Assembly: GCA_002423705.1 (NCBI GenBank) | Contig: DINW01000088.1 | Coordinates: 49,000-95,645, forward strand | Reading direction: 5' to 3' | DNA: 46,646 nucleotides | Source: Clostridium sp. UBA5530 | GTDB taxonomy: Bacteria; Bacillota; Clostridia; Clostridiales; Clostridiaceae | Shown: positions 17,053-25,120 of the stretch, piece by piece | How positions within the stretch are numbered: the first letter of the stretch is position 1 | How the letters are laid out: each line of letters begins with the position of its first letter | Notes under the pieces: model-generated | The model's input: only the letters and a program-made list of their open reading frames with translations | Databases searched by the model: none | Told to the model about the DNA's origin: nothing | Made by a program: the position numbers and the translations under genes

Positions 17053-18180
17053 ATGAAAGGATATTTAACCTTAATATTTACGCTGTTTGTAATTCTACTT
17101 TTAGGGGAAAAGTTTAGGAAGAGAAGTTTTCGTAATTTATCTGTTAAAAGAAAACTAAATATAGACAAGATGATATTCCCAGGAGATGAATTTAAGGTAA
17201 CAACAGAGGTGGAGAACAAAGAGTGGGCTCCTATTGATTTTATAAATCTCTGTGAAATATATGATACCATGCTTTATAGGATTGGGGACACTGATGTTTC
17301 TATAGATGAGGATACCAAATATTATTATAGTTCATATAGCTTGGCAGGTTGTGAGAGGATAAAGAGAACCTATAGGGTCAAAGCAGAAAGGCGAGGTACA
17401 TTTTTTCTAGGAAATATGTATGTGGTCATAGGTGATGTGTTTGGTCTTGAAGAGGAAACAAAGGATATAGAGGATTTTGTAGAGGTTCTAATATATCCTA
17501 GGATCTACAAGGCTAAGGATATAATGTTTAATAATAATTCTCTTCAGGGAGATCATATGGTTAAAAGATGGATATACCCAGACCCTCTCATAATAAAAGG
17601 TATAAGAGAATACACTCCTTATCATAGAATGAAGGATATTCATTGGAATTCTTCAGCTAAAACGGGAAAGTTAATGGTAAGAGAGTATGACTATACCAGT
17701 GAAAAGAAGATTATGTTTATAATGAATACCCAATTTGGAAATCCCTATTGGAGTTATATAGACAAAGATGGAGTGGATAAGATAATAGAGGTTACCATGT
17801 CTTTATGTGATGCTATAGCCAAAGATGGCATGGAAGTTGGGGCTATGACCAATGGGCAAATAGTGAATTATCACGGTCAGGGGCAATATTGTGTAAATCC
17901 TTATAGTGGAAGTATGGGGAAGATTTTAGAGTTAGGGGCTAGGGTAGATTATACCTGCAATAAAGAATTAAAGGATTTTTTACAAGAAGAAAAAAAGAAA
18001 TTTGATATGAACACAGTGTATGTTTTAGTCACAGCTTATATAGATAAGGACATTGAGGGAGAAATAAAGAACTTATCTGCTAAAGGCTATACCTTAAAGA
18101 TCATAGATACAAGTAAAGACTATAAACTTCCTTTTATCCCTAATGTAGAAAAAATAAACTATTCGGGGAGGAGAGGATGA
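17053..18180 (+). CDS. DUF58 domain-containing protein
   Basis: About 375 residues. A short hydrophobic N-terminal segment (residues 3-18) is followed by a DUF58 region with the hallmark IREYTPYHRMKDIHWNSSAKTG stretch and a following von Willebrand-like part (KIMFIMNTQ). DUF58 proteins occur with MoxR ATPases and are thought to present a vWA-like surface to the client. The gene begins 12 bases after moxR and shares 4 bases with the next gene, so the three are an operon. The precise client is unknown. Confidence 0.85.
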   Translation: MKGYLTLIFTLFVILLLGEKFRKRSFRNLSVKRKLNIDKMIFPGDEFKVTTEVENKEWAPIDFINLCEIYDTMLYRIGDTDVSIDEDTKYYYSSYSLAGCERIKRTYRVKAERRGTFFLGNMYVVIGDVFGLEEETKDIEDFVEVLIYPRIYKAKDIMFNNNSLQGDHMVKRWIYPDPLIIKGIREYTPYHRMKDIHWNSSAKTGKLMVREYDYTSEKKIMFIMNTQFGNPYWSYIDKDGVDKIIEVTMSLCDAIAKDGMEVGAMTNGQIVNYHGQGQYCVNPYSGSMGKILELGARVDYTCNKELKDFLQEEKKKFDMNTVYVLVTAYIDKDIEGEIKNLSAKGYTLKIIDTSKDYKLPFIPNVEKINYSGRRG

Positions 18181-19439
18181 TGAAGAGGTTAGGCAATATA
18201 AATCAATATAGATTTATAAAAATTTTATATTCTCTTTTAGTGAGCACCTTTATTTATATATTATGGGTGGAAGTGGTCACAGGCTATGGAATTTTAATGC
18301 CAAAGGCTGTAGATTTTTTAGTTTTGCTAATTTTAGTAGCAGGTATAAATTATTTTCAGCATAAAGAAAAAAAGAAAAAATTTTATATTCCCATATTAAT
18401 AATCATAAATTCTATAATGTTTTATTTCATATATGACAATAACAAATTTATGTACTATAGTATTTTAGGAATATTATTTATAGTACTAAATGTAATTTGG
18501 GATGCAGACAATATATATTCGGAATATTACAAAAGAATAGGCAAGACTATGATAGTAGTCTTAGGCTTAAGCATAGTATTTTATATAAATATTCCTAAGG
18601 AATATTATAGCAGTCTCTTTAGATATTATGTTATGTTTATGATAGTATGGATATTTCTTCTTAGAGCTAGTAGAAAGTTTAACTACAAAATTGTAAACAG
18701 AGATGATAATAAAGTCAATGTGGCAATATTGGGAATCTTGCTAGTGTTATCCACTAATTTGATATTTAAAATTCTAGACCTAATGAAAATTATATTTGAT
18801 AAGGCTCTAGATGTTTTAGCTATAATCTTAAAGCCTATATTTTATGTAGTAGCTTATATCATATTATTCCTTAAGCACTATATAGGGCTATTTATAAGAT
18901 GGCTTGCCAGCCTATTAAAAAGTCCTGAAAAGGTACAGGAGGCAACAGAAGAAGCCACAAAGATGACAAAGTTTGCAGACTCAGAAGGTAGCCTTAATGT
19001 GGAAGTAATGGCTATGATATTTAAAATTATTTTAATAATAATATTAGCATTGCTTATATTTATGACAATAAAAAAGGTTGTGAAAAAAAATAAAAAGGAT
19101 GAAGAAAAAAATTATGAAGAGGTAAGGGAAAAAATAGAATCAAAAGCCAATAAGAAGAAAAAATATAAGGAACTTAAGGTGGGAAAAACTAGCAGAGAAA
19201 AGGTGCTTTTTATCTATAGAAAGATATTAATCAAGCTGGATAAAAGAGATATCTTTAGAGATTATATGACACCTACCCAGGTTTATAGATTGGCAAAGGT
19301 AAAAAGAAATCTAAATGGAGCAGAAATTAATGAGATAACGACAAAATACGAGGAAGCAAAATATTCTACTCATAATATAGAAGAAAAAACTGCTGAAGAA
19401 GTGAAGGCAAAATATGAAAGCATAAAAGGCAAATTATAG
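18177..19439 (+). CDS. Multi-pass membrane protein of the MoxR-DUF58 operon (TgpA-like, no transglutaminase core)
   Basis: About 420 residues with a cluster of hydrophobic segments over residues 10-240, another near 280-300, and a highly charged cytoplasmic tail. The tail (KVLFIYRKILIKLDK, YMTPTQVYRLAKVK, YEEAKYS) resembles the DUF4129 C-terminal domain of TgpA-type proteins. In most MoxR-DUF58 operons the third protein carries an extracellular transglutaminase core between the membrane segments and this tail. Here that domain is absent and the protein has no cysteine, so it is probably a structural membrane partner. A second ATG at 18180 is as good a start given GGAGGAG upstream. Family placement is moderately certain. 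Confidence 0.7.
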   Translation: MMKRLGNINQYRFIKILYSLLVSTFIYILWVEVVTGYGILMPKAVDFLVLLILVAGINYFQHKEKKKKFYIPILIIINSIMFYFIYDNNKFMYYSILGILFIVLNVIWDADNIYSEYYKRIGKTMIVVLGLSIVFYINIPKEYYSSLFRYYVMFMIVWIFLLRASRKFNYKIVNRDDNKVNVAILGILLVLSTNLIFKILDLMKIIFDKALDVLAIILKPIFYVVAYIILFLKHYIGLFIRWLASLLKSPEKVQEATEEATKMTKFADSEGSLNVEVMAMIFKIILIIILALLIFMTIKKVVKKNKKDEEKNYEEVREKIESKANKKKKYKELKVGKTSREKVLFIYRKILIKLDKRDIFRDYMTPTQVYRLAKVKRNLNGAEINEITTKYEEAKYSTHNIEEKTAEEVKAKYESIKGKL

Positions 19440-19757
19440 AGGCAAAATGAAATTTTCCCAAAACTTGCATATATCAATCCTAGTATATGCAAGTTTTCCT
19501 TGTAATGATTAAAAAATCAATTGATAATAAATATAAAAAAACGACATAACTCAGTACAATTAATGGAATATTAATACAGATAAACCAAGTCACGGAACTT
19601 AATTATAATATAATAGAGTATATAGTGTCGTTAAAAAAAGATAAATAATTCTGTACTGAATCATATAGTGACAGATTTTTTTAAATAAAAATGGTATCAT
19701 AATGTCACAGGTAGGAAGACTCGGAAAAAGTAAATAAAAATTGGGGGGAGTTTTTCA
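19440..19757. other. 318-base intergenic region with terminator and interleaved inverted repeats
   Basis: After the terminator at 19460-19500 the region contains two inverted-repeat pairs in crossed order: ACGACA (19541-19546) with TGTCGT (19626-19631), and TCAGTAC (19551-19557) with GTACTGA (19653-19659). A further pair is GTGACA (19669-19674) with TGTCAC (19703-19708). The order of the first two pairs is that of a pseudoknot, not nested stems. It lies upstream of a small conserved gene and may be a structured leader. No coding frame is convincing. Confidence 0.5.
19460..19500 (+). terminator. Terminator after the MoxR operon
   Basis: AAAACTTGCATAT pairs with ATATGCAAGTTTT around an 11-base loop, followed by TTTCCTTG. 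Confidence 0.8.
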
Positions 19758-20111
19758 ATGTTGATATTAGAACAAATGAGTCGTGCAGAAAAAGTAGAAG
19801 AAAAGGATGCTATATATGTATATAGGTTGATAAAGGATACCCTGCTTTTACCCTTTAATGATGAGAAGATAGAGGTACAATCATATGGCATAGAGGTAGA
19901 AAGGCAAGACTTGATCAACGGAGTTGTAGTTGGCATTGAAAGAGACAAAGTTAAAACTATAAGTCCGCAAAGATATAAGGTTAGAAACCTAATGAAATTA
20001 TTATATGATAATATGGTATCACCAATTCATTTAGTGGATGTTCTTGGGGAATATGTAGACGAATACGTTATAGATTTTGAGGATGAATATTTAAGTATAG
20101 CAACTAATTAA
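19758..20111 (+). CDS. Conserved clostridial protein of unknown function (DUF6514-like)
   Basis: A 117-residue soluble protein with no signal or membrane segment. It has QSYGIEVERQDLINGVVVGIERDKVKTISPQRYKV followed by LYDNMVSPIHLVDVLGEYVDEYV, a pattern I recall from small clostridial proteins of the DUF6514 type. The function is not known. The start has GGGGGGAG about 8 bases upstream. It is a single-gene unit with its own terminator and a long upstream region of unusual inverted repeats. Its gene position, before acpS, may be conserved in relatives. Confidence 0.7.
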   Translation: MLILEQMSRAEKVEEKDAIYVYRLIKDTLLLPFNDEKIEVQSYGIEVERQDLINGVVVGIERDKVKTISPQRYKVRNLMKLLYDNMVSPIHLVDVLGEYVDEYVIDFEDEYLSIATN

Positions 20112-20124
20112 ATTTTATTAACAG

Positions 20125-20155
20125 GGGTATGGCTTTTAGCTATGCCCTTTTGTTT
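20125..20155 (+). terminator. Terminator after the DUF6514-like gene
   Basis: GGGTATGGCT pairs with AGCTATGCCC (two G-U pairs) over a 3-base loop, followed by TTTTGTTT. Confidence 0.7.
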
Positions 20156-20178
20156 AAGGATATTCAATAGGAGGAAAG

Positions 20179-21468
20179 ATGATTTTAGGAGTAGGAGTAG
20201 ATATTATAGAAATACATAGGGTAAGTAAAGCAGCTATTAAAAAAACCTTTTTAGAAAGAGTGTATACGGAGGGGGAAATAGAATTCTTTAAAAAGAAGAA
20301 TTTTAGAGGAGAAACCCTAGCTGCTAATTTCAGTGGAAAAGAGGCTGTAAGCAAAGCCTTAGGTACAGGTTTTAGAAATTTCTCATTAAAAGACATAGAG
20401 ATATTGAGAGATGATTTGGGAAAACCCTATGTTTTGCTACATAATAATGCTTTAAAAAGGGCTAAAGAACTAGGAACAGAGAATATACATGTTTCTTTTT
20501 CCCATGATAAAGAGAGAGCCACAACTTTTGTTATACTTCAGGGAGGTGGCTCTGTGAAAGAAGAAGATTTTATGAGAGAATATGATAATATAAGGGACAA
20601 TAGGGAAGAGTCAACTACAAATTTATGTGGTGATGGATACGAGAGATTTATAGGGTCTCTTATTCCCAAAAGGGGTGAATATTCTCACAAAGGAGATTAT
20701 GGAAGAATATTTATAATAGCAGGTTCTAAAGGACTTTCAGGAGCTGCTCACATAGCCACAGAGGGAGCATTAAGAGCAGGAGGAGGCCTTGTAACCTTAG
20801 GTACTCACCAAGAAATAATGGATATTATGGCTGTAAAGCTTAGTGAAGCCATGACTGTGGCACTAGAAGATAAAGATATGTTTATAAAAAAGCTTAATGG
20901 TGCAGATGTGGTAGGCGTAGGGCCTGGACTAGGAGACAATAATAACACTTTGGAAATTATAAAATATGTTTTATATAATAGTAGCTGTCCTATAGTAATC
21001 GATGCAGATGGTCTTAATGCATTAAAGGATAATATAGAACTTTTAAAGGAAAGAAAAGGACCTATAATAATAACTCCCCATGAAGGAGAAATGGCGAGAC
21101 TTACAAAGCTTTCTATTTCCTATATAAGGGATAACAGAGTAGCGGTGGCTAAGAAATTTGCTAAGGATAATAAAATTATTGTTTTGTTAAAGGGAAAAAA
21201 TACAGTAATCACCGATGGGGATAAAGTATTTATAAACCCAACAGGAAATAGTGCCATGGCATCTGGAGGAATGGGAGATGCACTTACAGGTATAATTTGT
21301 AGTTTAATAGGGCAAAGATTAAGCCCTATTAACAGTGCCCTATGTGGAGCATATGTTCATGGTAAAGCTGGGGACATATTACAAAAAGAAAAATATTGTC
21401 TCCTAGCTAGGGATATATTAGATAAGGTGCCTTACCTATTGAAGGAACTTTCAGATAAGTTCAATTGA
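20179..21468 (+). CDS. acpS: Holo-ACP synthase fused to ADP-dependent NAD(P)H-hydrate dehydratase
   Basis: A 429-residue bifunctional protein. Residues 1-120 are AcpS, which moves phosphopantetheine from CoA to apo-ACP: GVGVDIIEIHRV with the metal-binding Asp, FSGKEAVSKALGTG, and the end VSFSHDKERATTFVIL. After a charged linker of about 45 residues, residues 162-425 form NnrD, which repairs hydrated NAD(P)H: SHKGDYGRIFIIAGSKG, DADGLNAL, ITPHEGEM and the ATP/catalytic loop GNSAMASGGMGD. The epimerase partner NnrE, usually fused in front of NnrD, is missing, and AcpS takes its place. The upstream GAGGAAAG supports the ATG at 20179. Gene order with the lipoprotein and alr is typical of clostridia. 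Confidence 0.9.
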   Translation: MILGVGVDIIEIHRVSKAAIKKTFLERVYTEGEIEFFKKKNFRGETLAANFSGKEAVSKALGTGFRNFSLKDIEILRDDLGKPYVLLHNNALKRAKELGTENIHVSFSHDKERATTFVILQGGGSVKEEDFMREYDNIRDNREESTTNLCGDGYERFIGSLIPKRGEYSHKGDYGRIFIIAGSKGLSGAAHIATEGALRAGGGLVTLGTHQEIMDIMAVKLSEAMTVALEDKDMFIKKLNGADVVGVGPGLGDNNNTLEIIKYVLYNSSCPIVIDADGLNALKDNIELLKERKGPIIITPHEGEMARLTKLSISYIRDNRVAVAKKFAKDNKIIVLLKGKNTVITDGDKVFINPTGNSAMASGGMGDALTGIICSLIGQRLSPINSALCGAYVHGKAGDILQKEKYCLLARDILDKVPYLLKELSDKFN

Positions 21469-21559
21469 TATACACATCATAAGATTGAAATCTATGAATA
21501 AATTTTAATATAAAAGAATACTAGTATTAGTGAGATTAATATAGAACTTAGGAGTTGTT

Positions 21560-22153
21560 ATGAGAAAGAAAATACTAATTCTAGCTATTCTATTTATGGC
21601 TTTTTCTTTAATTGGATGTAAAGAGATAATTCCATCAGATAAAAAAGCATTAAAGCAAATGAAAAATCTTAAAAATTACAGTTGCAATGTGGAGTATACA
21701 TTTAAAAACCAGAGGGATGAAGATCTTTATGAAGGGAAACAATACTATGTAAAGGATAAGGGATATAGATTAGATATAGGAGAAGATAGAACTAATGTAT
21801 ATATAGATGATTATATCTATGTACAAGATAAAAAAGCAGGTAAAAAGTATACCTTGATCAAAGACTTTGATGAAGTTTATAAGTATACCTTCATCAATGA
21901 AATTCTTAGCCTTTTGAGTCACCCAGAAAGCAAGGTATATTTAAGCGAAGAACAAGAAGGGTATGTAATTTTTGAGTTTATAATTCCCAGTGTAAATAGA
22001 AATATTGCTAAGGGATTATTATATATTAACTCTAGCACTTTAAAGCCGGAGTTAGAAAAGATTTATGACTTGAAGGGGGATGAAAGGGTAGAGATAAAAT
22101 TTAAAGAATTTAATTCTAATGAAACATTAGATGAAGAAATACTTAAACACTAG
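21560..22153 (+). CDS. GerS-like (LolA-fold) lipoprotein
   Basis: A 197-residue predicted lipoprotein: the signal peptide ends in the lipobox LIGC, with Cys20 as the lipidated residue. The body alternates hydrophobic and polar residues as in LolA-like beta folds (QYYVKDKGYRLDIG, VYIDDYIYVQDK, INSSTLKPELEKIY). In Clostridioides the spore germination lipoprotein GerS is encoded next to an alanine racemase; position and length suggest this is GerS or a relative, which would help cortex modification in spores. It has an AGGAG site upstream. Homology to true GerS is not proven by what I can see. Confidence 0.7.
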   Translation: MRKKILILAILFMAFSLIGCKEIIPSDKKALKQMKNLKNYSCNVEYTFKNQRDEDLYEGKQYYVKDKGYRLDIGEDRTNVYIDDYIYVQDKKAGKKYTLIKDFDEVYKYTFINEILSLLSHPESKVYLSEEQEGYVIFEFIIPSVNRNIAKGLLYINSSTLKPELEKIYDLKGDERVEIKFKEFNSNETLDEEILKH

Positions 22154-22244
22154 AGTAGTGGATATGAATTCTAATTGAGAAATTAAAATTCTTATTAGAA
22201 TATATATATTTAAATAAACTAAAACATCGGAGGAGGAAAAGACA

Positions 22245-23405
22245 GTGTTCACTAGTATAAGGCCAGCTTGGGCAGAGATAGATTTGAATAATTTGGAGCA
22301 TAATGTAAAAGAAATTAAAAAATTTTGTGGTAATAAAGAGATAATAGCAGTATTAAAAGCAGATGCCTATGGACATGGAGCCTTAGATATAGCTACCACC
22401 TTAATGAAAGGGGGAGCTTCTAAGCTTGGAGTAGCAGTTATAACTGAGGCTTTGGAGCTTAAGAATAGTGGAATAGAAGACCCTATAGTTATATTAGGTT
22501 ATACCCCATTAACCTTTGCTAGAGATATAGTAGAAAATGACTTTGAACAAACAGTGTATTCTTATGATTATGCAAAGGTACTATCTAAGGAAGGGGTAGA
22601 ATTAAATAAAAGAGTAAAAATCCATATAGCAGTAGACACTGGTATGGGAAGAATAGGATTTTTGCCATGTGAAGATACCTTGGAAGAGGTTTATGCCATT
22701 AGTAAACTACCTAATATAGACGTAGAAGCTGTGTTTTCACATTTTTCCTCTGCAGATGAAGAAGATAAAAGCTATACCCTAAGACAAATGGACATATTTA
22801 ATGATTTTTGCGAAAAATTAGAAGCTAGAGGCGTAAAAACAAATAAAAAACATATAGCTAATAGTGCTGCAATCATAGATATGCCTCTAACTCATTTTGA
22901 CGGAGTAAGACCTGGGATAATACTATATGGATATTATCCATCCTATGAAGTTAATAGGAATGCTTTAAACTTAAAGAAAGTTTTAACATTAAAAGCTAAT
23001 GTGACTCATGTGAAGACATTACCCAAAGGAGAATACATAAGCTATGGAAGAAAATTTAGAACAGAACGAGAAAGCGTAATTGCCACCATACCAATTGGTT
23101 ATGCCGATGGATATTCAAGACAAATGTTAAACAAAGCAAAGATTATAGTAAATGGTAAACTTGCCCCAGTGGTAGGATCAATATGTATGGATCAGTGTAT
23201 GGTGGATGTTACAGATGTTGGACAAGTTAAAGTGGGAGACGAAGTAATACTTCTTGGAGAAGAAAATGGTGTAAAATTCGACGCAGAAGACATGGCAGAT
23301 ATAATAGGAACCATAAGTTATGAGGTGATATGCATGATAAGTAAAAGGGTTCCCAGGGTATACATAAGGGATGGAGAGGTAATCAAGGTAAGAAATTATG
23401 TGTAA
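22245..23405 (+). CDS. alr: Alanine racemase
   Basis: A 386-residue PLP enzyme converting L- to D-alanine for peptidoglycan and, possibly, to set spore germination. The PLP lysine is K38 in AVLKADAYGHG. VDTGMGRIGF, FDGVRPGIILYGYYPS, SYGRKF and IPIGYADGYSR are all present, and GSICMDQCMVDVT carries the catalytic tyrosine region of fold-III racemases (there the motif is usually followed by the substrate-facing residues). Translation starts at a GTG (22245) with AGGAGG eight bases upstream. The preceding 90 bases contain the inverted repeat ATTCTAAT / ATTAGAAT (22168-22175, 22194-22201). Confidence 0.95.
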   Translation: MFTSIRPAWAEIDLNNLEHNVKEIKKFCGNKEIIAVLKADAYGHGALDIATTLMKGGASKLGVAVITEALELKNSGIEDPIVILGYTPLTFARDIVENDFEQTVYSYDYAKVLSKEGVELNKRVKIHIAVDTGMGRIGFLPCEDTLEEVYAISKLPNIDVEAVFSHFSSADEEDKSYTLRQMDIFNDFCEKLEARGVKTNKKHIANSAAIIDMPLTHFDGVRPGIILYGYYPSYEVNRNALNLKKVLTLKANVTHVKTLPKGEYISYGRKFRTERESVIATIPIGYADGYSRQMLNKAKIIVNGKLAPVVGSICMDQCMVDVTDVGQVKVGDEVILLGEENGVKFDAEDMADIIGTISYEVICMISKRVPRVYIRDGEVIKVRNYV

Positions 23406-23471
23406 GTCTGTATTAATTGCATAGCATGGCCTAATACATTAAAATAAGTTAAAGTTTCAAAGACAAAACCT

Positions 23472-23501
23472 TTGACATATTGACAATTTTAGCAATATAA
23501 T
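23472..23501 (+). promoter_or_regulatory. Promoter of the ndoAI-ndoA toxin-antitoxin pair
   Basis: A perfect TTGACA at 23472-23477 is followed after 18 bases by a perfect TATAAT at 23496-23501. A second TTGACA at 23480-23485 overlaps the spacer and could pair with TATTAT further on. The toxin-antitoxin pair therefore need not depend on alr transcription. Confidence 0.75.
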
Positions 23502-23549
23502 TATATTATACATATTTTCGCTGAGGATTATAGGAGGTATTGTAATAAT

Positions 23550-23858
23550 ATGTCATATTCAAAGGTTGATAATGTGAGCCTCTCGGATGCACAAAAAAAT
23601 AATAATGAAATTAACAAAAAAAACAGTAAATCTTTAAAGGAAAAGTTAATATTATATATAGATGATAAAGGATATAAGGTTGATGATCTAATAAAGGGTT
23701 ATGTGGAAATGGCATCAATCAATTTAGAAATATCTCAGATAAGTTGTACTTACGACTTGGAAGAATGTGTAAAATATGAGTCATGGCTTTCGGAGAGTGA
23801 TATGTCGGATGACAAGTATGATAGTGAAAAGAGGAGATATCTTTTATGCAGATCTTAG
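23550..23858 (+). CDS. ndoAI: EndoAI/MazE-like antitoxin
   Basis: A 102-residue antitoxin to the MazF-type toxin encoded next. The C-terminal half carries the toxin-binding pattern of Bacillus EndoAI: LIKGYVEMASINLEISQ followed by a YESWLSE helix. The N-terminal ribbon-helix-helix is hard to recognise: only VSLS recalls the DNA-binding strand, and the next stretch is rich in Asn and Lys. Operator binding may thus be reduced or altered. The reading frame overlaps the toxin start by 41 bases, implying translational coupling. GGAGG precedes the start. Confidence 0.8.
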   Translation: MSYSKVDNVSLSDAQKNNNEINKKNSKSLKEKLILYIDDKGYKVDDLIKGYVEMASINLEISQISCTYDLEECVKYESWLSESDMSDDKYDSEKRRYLLCRS

Positions 23859-24165
23859 CCCTGTAGTAGGATCAGAACAGGGAGGAATAAGGCCTGTAAT
23901 CATAATACAAAATGACGTGGGAAACAAATACAGCCCTACGGTGATAGTTGGGGCCATAACTTCTCAGATTAATAAGGCAAAACTACCAACCCATGTAGAG
24001 ATATCTTCTGAAGAGTATGGATTAAATAAGGATTCAGTAGTTTTGCTAGAGCAGGTAAGAACCCTAGACAAAAAGAGATTAAAAGAAAAAATTGGACATA
24101 TGACAGACAGTGATATGGAAAAGGTAGATAAGGCTCTTTTAATAAGCATAGGGTTAAACCAGTAG
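23818..24165 (+). CDS. ndoA: MazF-type endoribonuclease toxin EndoA
   Basis: A 115-residue mRNA interferase. It has the full family pattern: MIVKRGDIFYADLSPVVGSEQGG, RPVIIIQND, VGAITSQINKAKLPTHVEI, SVVLLEQVRTLDK and the C-terminal helix DMEKVDKALLISIGL. It matches Bacillus EndoA, which cuts at UACAU, though target specificity here cannot be read. The start is set at the MIVKRGD methionine; a longer frame beginning at 23776 adds an unrelated leader. The start lies inside the antitoxin gene with no clear ribosome binding site of its own. Confidence 0.93.
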   Translation: MIVKRGDIFYADLSPVVGSEQGGIRPVIIIQNDVGNKYSPTVIVGAITSQINKAKLPTHVEISSEEYGLNKDSVVLLEQVRTLDKKRLKEKIGHMTDSDMEKVDKALLISIGLNQ

Positions 24166-24182
24166 ATAAACATGTGGTAAAG

Positions 24183-24210
24183 AAGTGCCAAAAATTTTTG
24201 GCACTTTTTT
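24183..24210 (+). terminator. Terminator after ndoA
   Basis: AAGTGCCAAAAA is directly followed by its complement TTTTTGGCACTT, and then by more T. Confidence 0.85.
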
Positions 24211-24295
24211 ATTTTGTAACTTTTCATTTTTGTGATAAAATGATAAAAGAGTTAATTGAACATAATAGCTTTGAATAAATTAGGAGGTGTTTGCT

Positions 24296-25120
24296 ATGAA
24301 GAAAAATATTGAGGAATTAAAAGAAGTAGCAAAAGTAATAAGAAAAGATATAGTTACTATGCTTACTGAATCAGCTTCAGGCCATCCAGGTGGATCCCTT
24401 TCAGCGGTGGAAATTTTAACTGCATTATATTTTAATGAAATGAACATCGAACCTGAATGCCCTAGAAACCCAGATAGAGATAGATTTGTTTTATCAAAGG
24501 GCCATGCAGCTCCAGTACTTTATAGTACTTTAGCTAGAAGAGGCTTTTTTAATGTAGACGAACTTCATACTTTAAGAAAGTTGGGTTCCATCCTTCAGGG
24601 TCATCCAAATATGAATGATGTTCCAGGAGTGGATATGTCAACAGGATCACTAGGTCAAGGTGTATCAGCTGCTGTAGGGATGGCTTTAGCTGGTAAGAAT
24701 GATAATAAAACCTATAGGGTTTACACTGTACTTGGAGATGGAGAACTAGAAGAAGGCCAAGTATGGGAAGCTGCTATGTGTGCTGCACACTATAAATTAG
24801 ACAATTTAACAGCTTTCATAGATTTCAATGGATTGCAGATAGATGGAAAATGTGAAGATGTTATGAATCCAAGTCCCATAGATGAGAAATTTAAGGCTTT
24901 TGGATGGAATGTTATAGTTATAGATGGACACAATTATGAAGAGATATTTAAAGCTATAGAGGAAGCTAAGAACACTAAAAATAAACCAACAGCTATAGTT
25001 TGCAATACTGTAAAGGGTAAAGGTGTATCCTTTATGGAAAATGAAGCGGCATGGCATGGTTCAGCTCCAACTAAAGAGCAATGTGATTTAGCTTTAAGAG
25101 AAATTGGAGGTGAAAACTAA
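24296..25120 (+). CDS. Transketolase, N-terminal (thiamine diphosphate) subunit
   Basis: A 274-residue half-transketolase that binds thiamine diphosphate: GHPGGSLSAVEILTALYF, SKGHAAPVLYSTLA, TGSLGQGVSAAVGMALA, and the ThDP motif GDGELEEGQVWEAAM through to DFNGLQIDG. It acts in the non-oxidative pentose phosphate pathway, the only route to pentoses in many clostridia. The ATG at 24296 has AGGAGG at 24282-24287; a GTG overlapping that site at 24287 is rejected. It is fused in operon with the C-terminal subunit by a 1-base overlap. Confidence 0.94.
   Translation: MKKNIEELKEVAKVIRKDIVTMLTESASGHPGGSLSAVEILTALYFNEMNIEPECPRNPDRDRFVLSKGHAAPVLYSTLARRGFFNVDELHTLRKLGSILQGHPNMNDVPGVDMSTGSLGQGVSAAVGMALAGKNDNKTYRVYTVLGDGELEEGQVWEAAMCAAHYKLDNLTAFIDFNGLQIDGKCEDVMNPSPIDEKFKAFGWNVIVIDGHNYEEIFKAIEEAKNTKNKPTAIVCNTVKGKGVSFMENEAAWHGSAPTKEQCDLALREIGGEN

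Noticed and set aside
18177..19439. Calling the third MoxR-operon gene a transglutaminase
   Set aside because: No cysteine in the protein and no transglutaminase core between membrane part and tail.
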